From positions 1-64,000 of the forward strand of contig NZ_ML136881.1 of the NCBI RefSeq assembly GCF_004009905.1: DNA of 64,000 bases. Reading direction: 5' to 3'. The notes below the pieces were generated by a model. The model saw only the letters and a program-made list of their open reading frames with translations, made no database searches and was not told where the DNA came from. Shown here one piece after another: positions 55,761 through 64,000 of the stretch. The DNA comes from Lactobacillus xujianguonis. GTDB lineage: Bacteria > Bacillota > Bacilli > Lactobacillales > Lactobacillaceae. The position numbers were made by a program, and so were the translations under genes. How positions within the stretch are numbered: the first letter of the stretch is position 1; each line of letters opens with the position of its first letter.

Positions 55761-56636
55761 ATGAATCTGACTAACCTCAAATATTTTATCGCGGTCGCCG
55801 GGCTGGGTTCAATTACTGAGGCTGCTAAAGAAGCCTATGTCAGCCAATCCGCGGTTAGTAAGATGATTAAGCAGCTCGAAGATGAAATTGGGGTGCAATT
55901 ATTTGACCGTGAAGGTCGCACGATCAAGTTGAATCAACAAGGCAAGCTCTTTTATTCTTATGTTTCTGACAGTCTTAACCTGCTCGATCGCGGCATCAAG
56001 GCCGTCCAAGGATCGAAAAATATTAATCAAAAGCCGTTAAATGTATTGTTTACGGTGGCTTCGCCTTTGATTGCCAAAATCATTACTCGCATGCAGGAAG
56101 TGCTGCCCCATGTGAGTTTGAACATTCATCAAAAGAATGCTTTTGCCAAGGACTTAGAACAATTTGATTTCATTATTTCCACAAAGCCGATCCCTAACTT
56201 TACTAGTATTCCCTTAATTACTGAGGAAATTATGATTGCTGCTAAAAAAGGGATTCTGCCTAATCAAGATTTCATCGAAATCAAAAGTCTGAAGAATTAT
56301 CCGTTCATTGGTTTAGATCAAGATACAGAATTGCAGCAGACGATTGATCAGTTTTTATTGAAAGAAAACACCAAACTGAATTATCAGTACCAATCTGATG
56401 AGCCAGCAACCGTTAGACAATTAATTACTAGCGGACTGGGCATGGGCTTTGTTCCTGCAATCAGCTGGCACAGTTTTGAAGCACAAGATATTGTTACAGC
56501 TCACCTGTTGCCGACAACGCCTCAGCGGACGATTTATTTAAACTCGCCACAAAAAATCTTGAGCGATGAACAGCGCTTATTTAGTAATGAAATTGCCAAG
56601 GTCTTTGTTGAAGAGCGGGAAAAGGTGCAAGGCTGA
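55761..56636 (+). CDS. mdcR: LysR-family regulator, divergent from the mdc operon (291 aa)
   Basis: N-terminal winged helix (LKYFIAVAGLGSITEAAKEA, then YVSQSAVSKMIKQLEDEIGV) and a C-terminal effector domain (about 90-285). The length and divergent arrangement 110 bases from mdcH support a malonate-responsive activator like MdcR of Klebsiella. The assignment of the effector is by position only. TATAAT near 55707 is its likely -10. Confidence 0.85.
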   Translation: MNLTNLKYFIAVAGLGSITEAAKEAYVSQSAVSKMIKQLEDEIGVQLFDREGRTIKLNQQGKLFYSYVSDSLNLLDRGIKAVQGSKNINQKPLNVLFTVASPLIAKIITRMQEVLPHVSLNIHQKNAFAKDLEQFDFIISTKPIPNFTSIPLITEEIMIAAKKGILPNQDFIEIKSLKNYPFIGLDQDTELQQTIDQFLLKENTKLNYQYQSDEPATVRQLITSGLGMGFVPAISWHSFEAQDIVTAHLLPTTPQRTIYLNSPQKILSDEQRLFSNEIAKVFVEEREKVQG

Positions 56637-56727
56637 AAATTATGTTTGCGTTTTCGTCGTAATTCAGCTAAATTAAAATTGAACTCTTTTTGGATCTCAC
56701 CATTCAAAAGAAAAGAGTTGAGTTTCA

Positions 56728-57846
56728 ATGAAACAATATCAATTTAAAAGCTATCAAACTGCTGATATTGGAGACTATTTAAAGGTTTTTGCTTGTACCG
56801 CGGTAATGTCGCAGCCCATCATGTCACTGATCATGGGAGTCCAGCAACCGACAAATGTGCAAGATATCTTTGGCGTCTTCTATAATCTGGTCAAATATAC
56901 AGCCCCAGCCTTCATTTTTGGGATTTTGTATACTACGATTCGCACCAATGACGAACAAGGAAGTTTTTCTTATCGAAAGCATATGCGTGCTAATTGGTCG
57001 AATTTGTTCGTGCCAACAATCTGGTGGACGCTAATTTACTTGCTTGGTATGCCTTGGCTGCAACAAGTCAATCAATATCACAACTTTGGCTCTTTCTGTT
57101 GGCATTTTATCAATGGTAATGCGGCACCGCACCTGTGGTATAACACCATGATGCTCCAGTTTATCATCTTGATGCCTATTTTCTGGGCCATTAGCCGCTT
57201 TGTTGGTAATAACCTGACACGTGGAATTTGGGTAGCCGTCATTACCTTCGTGTTCTACTTTACTTGGCTTGGGTTCTATGACTATTATGTTTTCCATGGT
57301 ATCCATGAACATGACTGGTATTTACTTGACCGAGTCTTTATCTCCTTCTTCATTTACGGTGTTTATGGGGTCTTAGCTTGGCAATTGCGGGGATACTACA
57401 ATAAAATTGTCAGCAAATTATGGTGGTTGATTGGCATTGCTTTTGTGGCTTGCTTTATATGGACAAACTACGAACTGCAACAATTCGGTCATCCTGTTAA
57501 CTTTAACAATACACCATATTACAAGCCTTCGATGACTTTGTATTGTTTAGCTGTGATTGCACTTGTTTCCGCCATTTGCTTACATCAAGTTAAAAAGAAC
57601 TCCCAAACCAGTTTGAAAGTTTTCCATTTCTTAGCCACTTATGCTTACCGAGCATATTTGTCTAATGTCTTTTGGAATCAACTAGTCTGGCGCGGCCTTA
57701 ACATGCAATATCATGCCACTTATCATCCAGTTTTAACTTTATTTGAAACTTGGCTTTTAACTTGGATTCTTTCCTTTATTTCTGCTTACTGCTTACATAT
57801 CTGGTGGAGTAAAACCAAGAGTTTTTTATTTAAAAAAGATGTATGA
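56728..57846 (+). CDS. Membrane acyltransferase 3-family protein (372 aa)
   Basis: Ten or so transmembrane helices with the acyltransferase 3 (OafA/NolL-like) pattern: DIGDYLKVFACTAVMSQPIM at the N-terminus, with the usual conserved His replaced by other residues near this position, FCWHFINGNAAPHLWYNTMM and QFIILMPIFWAI. Such proteins O-acetylate cell-surface glycans. It follows the LysR gene; a shared 12-base motif (TTTGGATCTCAC) lies upstream of it and of mdcH. The acceptor is unknown. Confidence 0.78.
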   Translation: MKQYQFKSYQTADIGDYLKVFACTAVMSQPIMSLIMGVQQPTNVQDIFGVFYNLVKYTAPAFIFGILYTTIRTNDEQGSFSYRKHMRANWSNLFVPTIWWTLIYLLGMPWLQQVNQYHNFGSFCWHFINGNAAPHLWYNTMMLQFIILMPIFWAISRFVGNNLTRGIWVAVITFVFYFTWLGFYDYYVFHGIHEHDWYLLDRVFISFFIYGVYGVLAWQLRGYYNKIVSKLWWLIGIAFVACFIWTNYELQQFGHPVNFNNTPYYKPSMTLYCLAVIALVSAICLHQVKKNSQTSLKVFHFLATYAYRAYLSNVFWNQLVWRGLNMQYHATYHPVLTLFETWLLTWILSFISAYCLHIWWSKTKSFLFKKDV

Positions 57847-57856
57847 GGTGGTCACA

Positions 57857-58000
57857 ATGCAAAGAACAAATAATACCAATGCAACAGAACACGATCACAA
57901 AATGATTGAAGCTAGTTTTCAAGATTTTGAAAACCAAGGCTGGCTGGCTGAACAAGAAATGTGTGATAAGTTTGGCAAATTTGGCTGGACTGAAGATTAG
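57857..58000 (+). CDS. Small acidic protein after the acyltransferase (47 aa)
   Basis: GAGGTGG sits 5 bases before an ATG at 57857, just after the acyltransferase stop. The 47-residue frame begins MQRTNNTNATEHDHK and ends KFGKFGWTED. A hairpin terminator follows. The ribosome site and position support translation; function unknown. Confidence 0.5.
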   Translation: MQRTNNTNATEHDHKMIEASFQDFENQGWLAEQEMCDKFGKFGWTED

Positions 58001-58011
58001 ATGATTTGAAA

Positions 58012-58050
58012 AAGTGCTACTTCTTAGGATTGAAGTAACGCTTATTTTCT
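58012..58050 (+). terminator. Terminator of the acyltransferase transcript
   Basis: AAGTGCTACTTC pairs with GAAGTAACGCTT (two wobbles), followed by ATTTTCT. Confidence 0.7.
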
Positions 58051-58085
58051 CATGTCTTACAAAATTTTTTTAGCGTAAATTATTT

Positions 58086-58787
58086 TTACATGTTTTTTAT
58101 TGGAAAGAAAAAAACGAGCCAAAATTCTGACTCGATCTCTTCCTTATATTTTTCTTCTAACAACCAATCCAAAATGTTCTTCTTTTGAATTCCATAATAA
58201 TTGGCATCCTTATTCAAAGTGTCCATTGTAAGTAAAAATTTAGGATAAGAATCATTAATTTTATTCAGCGGACGCAGTTCTCTTGATAATACATGCTCAT
58301 CCAATGTTGTTAAGGCAACTTGGAAATATCGCGCTTCATTCTTATTATTCAAGGCCACAAAATCAACTTCTAATTTTGAAGTTTGACCAACATAAACATT
58401 CGGATAGCGTCGCTTTAATTCCAAGAAGACGACATTCTCAATTATGTGTCCGTAGTCTTCTTGATAATCTGGCAACAGCAACTGTCGTAACCCTGGATCG
58501 ACAACATAATACTTGCTGTTTGCGCGCAAAATCTCGCGTCCATGAATATCGTAAGGCTTGGCTTCATACATTAACAAGCTCTGCAAGATTCCCGCCAAAT
58601 AAAGTTCAATAGTTTTTCGGTCTGCTGGAAATTGATGGTGATAATTTGGTCAGATGAGACGCCATTGTCTTTTAGATATTCTCTAAAAAGTAAGAAAAGC
58701 GTTGTCTTACCAACACCTTTGATCCCAGAAACAACCTTAATTATTTCTTTATTCTGATGTCGCTTGAGAAAATTAATATAGCACGAA
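58086..58787 (-). pseudogene. AAA/DUF4143 ATPase, internally deleted
   Basis: The N-part reads YINFLKRHQNKEIIKVV followed by a Walker A, GIKGVGKTT, and stops matching after SDQIITINFQQ. In a shifted frame the C-part resumes as KTIELYLAGILQSLLMYEAK and continues as the DUF4143 domain (YYVVDPGLRQLLL; IIENVVFLELKRRYPNVYVG; LEVDFVA) to 58086. The roughly 200 residues normally between are gone and no start codon is evident for the N-part. Complete members are about 400-450 residues. A decayed gene. Confidence 0.8.
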
Positions 58788-58845
58788 TTGGGATTATACT
58801 CCCAACTTTTAACAAAAATCAGATTATTTGGGAGTACAATCCCAA
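58788..58845. repeat. Pair of 18-bp palindromes upstream of the ATPase remnant
   Basis: TTGGGATTATACTCCCAA (58788-58805) and TTGGGAGTACAATCCCAA (58828-58845) have perfect 6-bp arms. The first, read on minus, differs from the second by one base and contains TATAAT. A promoter-overlapping operator is possible. Confidence 0.7.
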
Positions 58846-58848
58846 GCT

Positions 58849-59688
58849 TTACTTCTTTTCGTATCCAATTAACAAGCCACCAGCTTCGGCGTAGTAACTA
58901 CACAAACCGCCACACTCAGTAATTGAAATTTCAGCATCAGGATATGCGGCTAAAATCGCATTCTGCATCTTTTCTGCCTTGTCTGGCGTCCCGACGTAAT
59001 CGATCAGAACCTTGCCGCCCTCATAGCCGGACTCTTCCATCAACTTCACCATCTTGGCAAAAATCTTCTTACTACCACGTGTCTTGCCCAGCATTTCCAG
59101 CTTACCTTCATCGCTAGCTGTTCCATAAATATTCAGCTTCAAGGCATGAGCAATCTTCGCCATTGCAGGATTAATTCGGCCGTTATTTGCCAGGTTATCC
59201 AGATTTTCCAAAATAAACAACAGATCCGTCTGCCGCATCTTGTACTTCATTGTTTCAACAATTTGCTCAAACTTGAAGCCTTTGTTAATCAATTGCGCAA
59301 TTTCTTCAGCTAACAGGCGAATTTGTGGACCAGCCGACCGCGTATCGAAAACATGAATCTTCACTTGCGGATGACTTTCTTGATAAATTTTGGCGGCTTG
59401 CACTGCTGAGTTATAAGTTCCTGACAAAGCACTAGTAATCGTCAAGACAAAAATTTCATCCCCACCCACAAAGGCATCCATCCAATCTTGGACACTTGGG
59501 CAAGCTGTAGAGCTCCGTTCCTTAGTCTTTTTCAAAGCATCAACAAACTTCGGCAAATCAATTTCACCATTATCAAGCCAAGAAAGAGCCCCTGCTCTAA
59601 TCGTTAACGGTACACTAGTGTGTGCGACACCGTCCATTGCACTAACAAAAGCATCAGCACCAGAATCTGTAATAATCTTCATTGTCAT
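58849..59688 (-). CDS. DegV-family fatty-acid-binding protein (279 aa)
   Basis: Complete DegV fold: KIITDSGADAF at the start, the fatty-acid head-group Ser/Thr loop (ALSGTYNSAVQAAK), FDTRSAGPQIRLLAEEIAQL and NGRINPAMAKIAHAL. Members bind fatty acids, some as FakB partners of FakA kinase; no fakA is nearby. GAGG precedes the first ATG by 9 bases. Monocistronic. Confidence 0.9.
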   Translation of the reverse strand: MTMKIITDSGADAFVSAMDGVAHTSVPLTIRAGALSWLDNGEIDLPKFVDALKKTKERSSTACPSVQDWMDAFVGGDEIFVLTITSALSGTYNSAVQAAKIYQESHPQVKIHVFDTRSAGPQIRLLAEEIAQLINKGFKFEQIVETMKYKMRQTDLLFILENLDNLANNGRINPAMAKIAHALKLNIYGTASDEGKLEMLGKTRGSKKIFAKMVKLMEESGYEGGKVLIDYVGTPDKAEKMQNAILAAYPDAEISITECGGLCSYYAEAGGLLIGYEKK

Positions 59689-59832
59689 TTTGCATTACCT
59701 CACTTATGTGTCTGTATCTTATCGAGTTTTTAAAATTATGTCAACGGTTTTTCAAAAACTTATTCAAAGATATCGATTGACAGCACTCAAAAAATGACTA
59801 ATAATAAAACTACTATTGTGAGGTGCAAAGTA

Positions 59833-60318
59833 GTGAAAAAAGAAGTAGCAATTAAAGATTTTCAATTACCAACTTACAGCGACATCCCTGAGATGGGACT
59901 TTATCTAAAACAAGTCGTCGACTATCTCAATCAACATTTGGCGCCTTTGGGCAATCTTAAACTGACTAATTCCATGGTTAGCAACTATGTCAAGCATAAG
60001 TTGATCACCCCGCCGCAAAGTCGGCTCTATCAGCGCGAGCAAATTGCCACCTTGTTCTTTATCGCCATTGCCAAAAACGTCATGGATCAAGAGGACTTAC
60101 GCAAGGCACTGGCTATTCAAAAAGACACTTACCCGATCGAGGTTGCTTATGACTATTTTGCCAAAGAATTAAAAAATGTCCTGCTCTACGTCTTCGATCA
60201 ACAAGAGCAATTACAAAAAGTCGGTCACGATCACACTAAGCAAAAGCAGATGCTGCGCAACGTGATTATGGCTTTTGCCTATCGTGAATACCTGTATCAA
60301 TTTTTTAGAGAAGTGTAA
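59833..60318 (+). CDS. DUF1836 protein with GTG start (161 aa)
   Basis: Matches the DUF1836 family (PEMGLYLKQVVDYLNQHLAP; TNSMVSNYVKHKLITPP, a helix-turn-helix-like segment; RLYQREQIATLFFIAIAKNV). Possibly DNA-binding. The GTG at 59833 is preferred over an ATG at 59794: GAGGTG lies 7 bases before it, and TTGACA (59777-59782) with a -10 near 59800 would place the transcript start after that ATG. Repeat copy B follows the stop directly. Confidence 0.78.
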   Translation: MKKEVAIKDFQLPTYSDIPEMGLYLKQVVDYLNQHLAPLGNLKLTNSMVSNYVKHKLITPPQSRLYQREQIATLFFIAIAKNVMDQEDLRKALAIQKDTYPIEVAYDYFAKELKNVLLYVFDQQEQLQKVGHDHTKQKQMLRNVIMAFAYREYLYQFFREV

Positions 60319-60490
60319 AAAAATCCTGGGAAAACATTTTTCCCAGGATTTTTACATTCTCCATTCTAGAATTATCGTGGTCAGAAACAGTCAAAGCCGA
60401 CTATAGTTACGAACATGACTTGAATACTTTGTATTCTACGTCAGTTCTACACTATCTCGGCATTGACTCGAGAAGTTTCTTCCCACTCAC
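60318..60490 (+). repeat. Structured dispersed repeat, copy B
   Basis: Same element as 13309-13482, inverted. It starts with a terminator hairpin (AATCCTGGGAAAA with TTTTCCCAGGATT, 60322-60352), then conserved ATTCTCCATTC, a stem AGTCAAAGCCGA with TCGGCATTGACT (one mismatch), an inner stem built from GAATAC and GTATTC, and conserved GAGAAGTTTCTTCCCACT. It reaches the nrdG stop codon (60490), so it fills the whole gap between two convergent genes. Confidence 0.85.
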
Positions 60491-61203
60491 TACTTCAGTA
60501 ATTTATCCCAAATCACAACTTTACCAGCCTTAAGTGACTTCGGTACATCAATAATTCTTTGATTACTCGACCCGCGGAACTGCAAAGTCAGATCTTTCTG
60601 GCTTTCCAAGAAACGACCATCCACTAAAATATCAATCTTAGACAGCATTTCTTTCTTATCTGGAGTTTCTTGTTGCAACTCATCCCAAGTATAACCGGAC
60701 CAGGACCAAATATCCTTGGTGTGGCCAAATTCCTTACGAATCCGGTTAATCACCCGTAAACAGACATTGGTATTCAAGAATGGTTCTCCGCCCAGAAAGG
60801 TTAAACCTTGCACATAAGGTTGCGCCAGATCATTCATAATCCGATCTTCTAGTTCTTGCGTGTAATCAAAACCATAATTAAAATTCTGCGCTGCTAAATT
60901 GTAGCAACCAGGACAATCAAACAAGCATCCCGACACATACAGACTGCATCTAACCCCTTCCCCATCAACGAAGTTAAAAGGTTTATAGTCTGCAATTTTA
61001 TTTAAGCTATAATCTTCAGCCTTCCATTCCTGCGGCTTGGGATTCTTCGGCAAGCGCTTTTGGCGTAATAACTTCTTGGCATGATCAACCTGCATCTTAT
61101 ATTGATTGGAATCAACAAACATCGTGTCGCCATCAATGTTAACTTTGATCATACTTCCGCGCACATCAGGGCCTTCTTGTGTATTTTTATCTTTTTCTGG
61201 CAT
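60490..61203 (-). CDS. nrdG: Anaerobic ribonucleotide reductase activase (237 aa)
   Basis: Radical SAM activase with CLFDCPGC (CxxxCxxC, residues about 93-100), GLTFLGGEPFLN (GGE) and ILVDGRFLESQKDLTLQFRG. The N-terminal about 80 residues exceed the usual 155-200-residue NrdG. It generates the glycyl radical on NrdD. Overlaps nrdD by one base (ATGAGTA-type junction), so translationally coupled. Confidence 0.95.
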   Translation of the reverse strand: MPEKDKNTQEGPDVRGSMIKVNIDGDTMFVDSNQYKMQVDHAKKLLRQKRLPKNPKPQEWKAEDYSLNKIADYKPFNFVDGEGVRCSLYVSGCLFDCPGCYNLAAQNFNYGFDYTQELEDRIMNDLAQPYVQGLTFLGGEPFLNTNVCLRVINRIRKEFGHTKDIWSWSGYTWDELQQETPDKKEMLSKIDILVDGRFLESQKDLTLQFRGSSNQRIIDVPKSLKAGKVVIWDKLLK

Positions 61204-63410
61204 TAATACTCATCATTCTTTCTGATTTCAGTATTTGCTAAACTACTCTCTAAGCCGCTGCCCATGTGTTTTACTCGGTGGACGATTTCTTCATGGCGCC
61301 CGTGAACCATTGGCCGGCGTAATGGATTGCCCAAGTAACCACAAGTCCGCTTGACACAATCACAAGTCTTCGGATCATGGTTACCACATTGCGGACATTC
61401 AAAACCTTTAGCAGTTGCTTTAAATTCTCCAGCAAAACCACACTCGTAGCATTTATCAATTGGCGTGTTAGTACCTAAGTAGCCAACTTGGTCATAAGCC
61501 CAATCCCAGACGGCTTCAAGAGCTGCTGGATTTTGTTTCAAGTTCGGGTATTCGCAGTAGTGAATAAAGCCGCCCGCTGCATACTTAGGATATTCTTTTT
61601 CAAAGGTCAACTTTTCAAAAGGCGTTGGGTGCTTACGGACATCGTAGTGGAAGGAGTTGGTGTAGTATTCCTTATCCGTAATGTCCTTCACCTTGCCAAA
61701 TTTGGCTGTATCCAAACGACAGAAACGATCAGTTAAACTTTCACTTGGGGTTGAGTATAAGCTGTAGTGGTAGTGGTTAGGATCTTCCTTTTCCCACTTA
61801 GCACACATGTCGTGCATCTTTTTAACGATTTCAATGGTGAAAGCATGCGCTTCTTCATTGTGTTCCCAATCAGGACCATAGAAGACGGTGCCAACTTCAT
61901 ATAAGCCAATGTAGCCCAGGGACACGGTTGCTCGGCCGTTCTTGAAGAGATCATTAACATTGCCATCTTCAGGTAAACGAATCCCGAAAACGCCATTTTG
62001 ATACAAAATCGGGGCATTAAGCGGGGTAGCTTCGGTCACGCGGTGTGCTTTGAACTTCAAGGCGTCATGCGCAGTTTTCATTCTCGTGTCAAAAATCTTC
62101 CAGAATAAGTTCATGTCGCCATGACTTTCCATCGCAATTCTTGGCAAGTTGACAGTTACAACACCCAGATTCATCCGACCAGAGTTGACTTCCTGACCAT
62201 GTTCATCCTTCCAACCTTGTAAAAATGAACGACAACCCATCGGACACTTGAAGGAACCAGTGATTTCCTTAATCTTGTCATACATTAAGACATCGGGATA
62301 CATACGCTTGGTTGAACATTCAATGGCCAATTGCTTCACATCGTAATTAGGATCGCCTGGGTGCAAGTTTAACCCGCGCTTAATGGTAAACAACAGCTTA
62401 GGGAAAATCGCAGTCCGGTGTTCTTTTCCTAAACCTTTGATCCGAATCCGTAAAATATCTTTTTGGATTTCTTTTTCAATCCAAGAAGTTCCTAAGCCAA
62501 AGCCAACGGAAGTAAATGGTGTTTGTCCTTGGCTTGAAAACATGGTGTTAATTTCATATTCCAAGCTTTGCATGGCATCGTAGATGTCCTTTTTCGTCCG
62601 TTTTTTGGCAAAAGACTCCGCAATTTCTTCATCATCAACTAATTCTTTGGCCTCAGCTAGGTGCTTGTCATAATTCTTCTGGGCAAATGGGGCTAAGACC
62701 TCATCAGCGCGGTCAAAGGAACAACCACCATATTGACTGGAAGCAACATTCGTGATGATTTGGGCCACTTGACTAGTTGCGACCCCAATTGAGTTTGGAC
62801 TTTCCATAAAGGCGTTACCGATCTTAAAGCCATGCGTCAACATTTCTTTAAAATCGATTAGGCAGCAATTAGACATTGGTGACAATGGTGTGTAATCCAA
62901 GTCGTGCCAGTGAATATCACCCCGTAAATGAGCTTTTGCCAGGTGCTCCGGCATCATGGTTAACCCCACCGTTTTGCCAACTGTTCCGGCCGTCAAATCC
63001 CGCTGCGTGCTGAAGACATTACTATCTTTGTTGGCATTTTCGTTAACAATCGTTGGATCTTTATGCACTAAGCGTTCCAAACGGTTTTTGGTATCAGTTT
63101 GCTTTTTAAATTCCGCCTCATCTTGCTTGCGGTAGGCCACATATGCTTTAGCTTCTTCTAAATAGCCCAATTCATTTAAACTATCGTGGAAAGCCATCGC
63201 TACGTCTTGGGCGGATACTACATCTTGTGGTGCTAATTTAGCAGTGATTTTTTCAAGTACCGCCAACTTGACCTCATCAAGAGCGAGTGCGTGCAAAACC
63301 ATCTCTAATTTAAACAATTCAAAAGGATACTTTGCCCCATCGCGCTTTATGAAAGTGGTTGGTGTTTCTAATTTACTTACAATTTCATGGTTTACTTCTG
63401 GTTTTAACAT
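61203..63410 (-). CDS. nrdD: Anaerobic ribonucleoside-triphosphate reductase (735 aa)
   Basis: Class III reductase: N-terminal ATP-cone (TFIKRDGAKYPFELFKLEMV), HWHDLDYTPLSPMSNCCLID, zinc site CYECG and CPQCG near the C-terminus, and glycyl-radical loop RTCGYLGNPLRRPMVHGR. It makes dNTPs from NTPs without oxygen. Length and order (nrdD-nrdG) are normal. NrdR-like boxes lie about 50-90 bases upstream. Confidence 0.97.
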   Translation of the reverse strand: MLKPEVNHEIVSKLETPTTFIKRDGAKYPFELFKLEMVLHALALDEVKLAVLEKITAKLAPQDVVSAQDVAMAFHDSLNELGYLEEAKAYVAYRKQDEAEFKKQTDTKNRLERLVHKDPTIVNENANKDSNVFSTQRDLTAGTVGKTVGLTMMPEHLAKAHLRGDIHWHDLDYTPLSPMSNCCLIDFKEMLTHGFKIGNAFMESPNSIGVATSQVAQIITNVASSQYGGCSFDRADEVLAPFAQKNYDKHLAEAKELVDDEEIAESFAKKRTKKDIYDAMQSLEYEINTMFSSQGQTPFTSVGFGLGTSWIEKEIQKDILRIRIKGLGKEHRTAIFPKLLFTIKRGLNLHPGDPNYDVKQLAIECSTKRMYPDVLMYDKIKEITGSFKCPMGCRSFLQGWKDEHGQEVNSGRMNLGVVTVNLPRIAMESHGDMNLFWKIFDTRMKTAHDALKFKAHRVTEATPLNAPILYQNGVFGIRLPEDGNVNDLFKNGRATVSLGYIGLYEVGTVFYGPDWEHNEEAHAFTIEIVKKMHDMCAKWEKEDPNHYHYSLYSTPSESLTDRFCRLDTAKFGKVKDITDKEYYTNSFHYDVRKHPTPFEKLTFEKEYPKYAAGGFIHYCEYPNLKQNPAALEAVWDWAYDQVGYLGTNTPIDKCYECGFAGEFKATAKGFECPQCGNHDPKTCDCVKRTCGYLGNPLRRPMVHGRHEEIVHRVKHMGSGLESSLANTEIRKNDEY

Positions 63411-63454
63411 CGCACATCACTCCTCAAAATCTATGTCTTAATAATAGCATAAAT

Positions 63455-63502
63455 CACAACATCTTGTATTCTATATGGATTTGCGTAACATGATCTTGTA
63501 TT
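63455..63502. promoter_or_regulatory. Pair of NrdR-like boxes
   Basis: ATCTTGTATT occurs at 63461-63470 and again at 63493-63502, 32 bases apart (three helical turns), each preceded by ACA-type bases (ACAACATCTTGTATT; ACATGATCTTGTATT). This matches the paired 16-bp NrdR box layout before nrd operons. Confidence 0.7.
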
Positions 63503-63563
63503 TACGAAAAGTGTGACTAGACCAACGTGGAACAAAAGATTTTACTTTTTTGAAAAAGTTTTC

Positions 63564-63603
63564 AAAAAAATACGCGACCTCCAAATTGCAGATCGCGTAT
63601 TTC
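63564..63603 (-). terminator. Terminator of the PTS gene
   Basis: On minus AAATACGCGA pairs with TCGCGTATTT around 15 bases, ending in a T run. Confidence 0.9.
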
Positions 63604-63634
63604 TAATTGATGTTAATTCAGAATAAATTGTTGT

Positions 63635-64000
63635 TTAGTTAGGCATATTTAAATTATCAGCTTGCTTTTCAGCAGCTCTTCTTTCAATGACGTCAGTGCC
63701 ATCTTCGTTCTTAGCTAACATCGCATCCTTTGGGGTACCAAAGAAGTATGTAGCCACGAACCCACCAGCATAAGCAGCAAGCAAGCCTAAGCAGTAAGCC
63801 CACCACATATTGTTAGCGATCAATGGAATCATGGCCCAGCCTGAAGCACCAATGGCAATGGCACCAACATGACTGAAGCAGCCAATCACAGCACCACCGA
63901 TACCACCACCGACACAGGCAGTAATAAATGGACGTCCCAATGGAAGGGTAACCCCATAAATCAAAGGTTCACCAACCCCAAGGATACCTACAGGTAAGGC
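63635..64000 (-). CDS. PTS EIIC component, C-terminal part (partial)
   Basis: The frame runs off the right edge. It contains [19 protein letters not shown], the GxGEP motif of the glucose/beta-glucoside/MurNAc EIIC superfamily, followed by membrane segments and a charged end ([19 protein letters not shown]). There is no EIIA domain after EIIC here. The [10 protein letters not shown] form suggests a beta-glucoside, sucrose or MurNAc-type permease; the substrate cannot be fixed from this part. Confidence 0.88.
   Translation of the reverse strand, partial: ALPVGILGVGEPLIYGVTLPLGRPFITACVGGGIGGAVIGCFSHVGAIAIGASGWAMIPLIANNMWWAYCLGLLAAYAGGFVATYFFGTPKDAMLAKNEDGTDVIERRAAEKQADNLNMPN

Overview
The window looks like chromosome of an S-layer-bearing Lactobacillus (acidophilus/helveticus/crispatus-like group). 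Evidence: low GC, Lactobacillus-type peptidase, XerS and class III ribonucleotide reductase genes, AGGAGG-type ribosome sites, and a surface enzyme with a YSIRK signal and C-terminal SLAP-type repeats. No rRNA, tRNA, CRISPR array or transposase was found.

Layout. (1) 1-4.8 kb: a stripped-down prophage or integrative element made only of a lysogeny module: two small early genes and a Cro-like gene on minus, then CI-like repressor, ImmA-type protease, SHOCT protein, secreted protein, a broken membrane protein and a tyrosine integrase on plus. (2) 4.8-16.2 kb: housekeeping and decayed accessory genes: an N-truncated histidine phosphatase, an FN3 surface protein, a GH3 stump ending in a 27-bp perfect inverted repeat, a GH120 beta-xylosidase, an MFS exporter, a secreted nuclease, a C1 peptidase and a PucR-like regulator. 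(3) 16.4-47 kb: a large plant-glycan island. It holds an orphan MsmK ATPase; a left-going chain SBP-permease-permease-YesL-GH43-GH51-mutarotase-AKR-flippase(broken)-GH27(frameshifted)-GPH symporter-GH42; a GH127-GH51 pair; two related GH43 endo-arabinanase-like enzymes (one lipoprotein, one SLAP-anchored); araA, araR, araD and araB. (4) 47-48.8 kb: XerS and a 540-bp non-coding stretch that may encode an RNA. (5) 48.8-58 kb: a malonate decarboxylase operon (mdcH-A-C-DE fused-G-hydrolase-B) with a divergent LysR gene, then a membrane acyltransferase. (6) 58-64 kb: an internally deleted AAA/DUF4143 ATPase, DegV, a DUF1836 protein, nrdG-nrdD behind a pair of NrdR-like boxes, and the end of a PTS EIIC gene.

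How it works together (inference). Surface GH43 enzymes would cut arabinan, the ABC importer powered by the distant MsmK would bring in arabino-oligosaccharides, GH43/GH51/GH127 would release L-arabinose, and AraA-AraB-AraD would feed it to xylulose-5-phosphate. Near-identical 16-bp palindromes (ATTTATnCGnATAAAT) lie in or near the promoters of araA, araB and the GH43 lipoprotein, a variant lies in the araR promoter, and CcpA cre sites accompany most of these promoters. GH42 and GH27 add galactan/galactoside side-chain capacity, which suggests rhamnogalacturonan-I side chains or arabinogalactan as the target. Several genes are broken (GH27, flippase, GH3, phosphatase, AAA ATPase, phage membrane protein), so the island and its flanks are actively decaying.

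The most unusual item is a ~170-bp structured repeat present twice (13309-13482 and 60318-60490, opposite strands). The copies align without gaps over about 135 bp and differ mainly in the arms of stems, where changes are compensatory. Each copy directly follows the stop codon of an upstream gene.
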